In this document: positions 12,805 to 13,199 of the stretch, piece by piece
Layout: the number at the start of each line of letters is the position of its first letter
Numbering within the stretch: position 1 is the first letter of the stretch
Origin: Acidovorax sp.
Lineage (GTDB): Bacteria; Pseudomonadota; Gammaproteobacteria; Burkholderiales; Burkholderiaceae_C
DNA length: 13,199 nucleotides
Direction of reading: 5' to 3'
NCBI GenBank assembly: GCA_030150585.1
Contig: JASLFM010000463.1
Coordinates: forward strand, 1-13,199
Position numbers and translations under genes: made by a program
The notes under the pieces: model-generated
Told to the model about the DNA's origin: nothing
The model's database searches: none
Seen by the model: the letters and a program-made list of their open reading frames with translations, nothing else

Positions 12805-13199
12805 ATGAGCAAGTTCTACGACGCCCTGGAAACCCGCCCCCACGCCGAACGCGAGGCCGCCCAGCTGGCTGCGCTGCCCCGGCAGATCCAGCATGCCCGC
12901 ACGGCCTCGCCCGCGTTCGCCAGCATCCTGGCGGACATCGACCCGGCCACCATCACCAGCCGCGCGGCGCTCGCGCGCCTGCCCGTCACGCGCAAGTACG
13001 AGCTGCTGCAGCGCCAGCAGGAGCAGCGCGCCCAGAGCGCCTTCGGCGGCTTCGCCACGCACGGCTTCGGCCCGCAGATGCCGCGCGTGTTCGCCAGCCC
13101 CGGCACCATCTATGAACCCGAGGGCACGCGGCGCGACTACTGGCGCATGGCGCGCGCCATCCACGCCGCGGGCTTCCGCACGGGCGAGCTGATCCACAA
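12805..13199 (+). CDS. PaaK-like phenylacetate-CoA ligase family protein, partial
   Basis: Only the first 131 codons are in the window; the frame is open at the right edge. The N-terminal part has the PaaK layout: YDALETRPHAEREAAQLAAL (5-24), then LPRQIQHARTASPAFASIL, then the ITSRAALARLPVTRKYEL segment where PaaK has its ...LPFTTKxDL box. Where PaaK has the ATP loop SSGTTGKPT, this protein reads FASPGTIYEPEGT, so that loop looks degenerate. It may be a divergent ligase, use another substrate, or be inactive as an adenylating enzyme. AGGAGA (12792-12797) is 7 bases before the ATG. The terminator-like hairpin just upstream suggests separate transcription or readthrough, yet its place after the transporter genes points to a related job. 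Family assignment is moderate because most of the protein is missing. Confidence 0.75.
   Translation, partial: MSKFYDALETRPHAEREAAQLAALPRQIQHARTASPAFASILADIDPATITSRAALARLPVTRKYELLQRQQEQRAQSAFGGFATHGFGPQMPRVFASPGTIYEPEGTRRDYWRMARAIHAAGFRTGELIH

Overview
The window looks like chromosomal DNA of a GC-rich betaproteobacterium. The best guess is family Comamonadaceae (Acidovorax, Alicycliphilus, Comamonas or Delftia type). The basis is GC-rich third codon positions, gene types typical of that group, and an intergenic AGCGCTTA...TAAGCGCT element at about 12730-12775 that resembles an element I associate with Comamonadaceae spacers. I assigned it by reading protein and DNA motifs, not by searching. 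I see no rRNA, tRNA, CRISPR array, transposase, integrase or phage gene.

Layout. (1) 82-1464: a small secreted DUF3761-type protein converges on a 23S rRNA pseudouridine synthase of the RluF type; a strong GC hairpin fills the 30-base gap. (2) 1465-1805: a 341-base gene-free spacer, AT-rich for this genome, with three unexplained repeat structures. (3) 1806-3458: a complete methyl-accepting chemotaxis protein. Its 3' end meets that of a CRP/FNR-family regulator (complement 3461-4174) with 2 bases between them, and both stop codons lie inside one perfect 16-bp palindrome. (4) 4317-13199: a left-to-right cluster of periplasmic binding protein 1, AMP-forming acyl-CoA synthetase, LivG-type ATPase, LivH-type permease, LivM-type permease, periplasmic binding protein 2, LivF-type ATPase, and the start of a PaaK-like ligase cut by the window edge.

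How the genes may work together. The four Liv-type subunits and binding protein 2 make a complete HAAT-family ABC importer. An acyl-CoA synthetase is coupled by a 13-base gap to the importer's ATPase gene, and a PaaK-like protein follows. This suggests uptake and CoA activation of a carboxylic acid (aromatic, alicyclic or fatty) rather than uptake of leucine, isoleucine and valine. The substrate cannot be read from the sequence. The regulator is divergent from the cluster. A 22-bp sequence with a CRP-sized TGTC-N8-GACA core lies in that divergent promoter region and again, with 21 of 22 bases identical, upstream of the acyl-CoA synthetase gene. It is the best candidate operator in the window.

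Finer control is suggested by a run of three GC hairpins between binding protein 2 and the LivF gene, and by a terminator-like hairpin with a T run after the LivF gene. The most interesting unit is the regulator, repeated operator, two binding proteins and two ligase-like proteins taken together. Its parts belong to known families, but their combined role is open.
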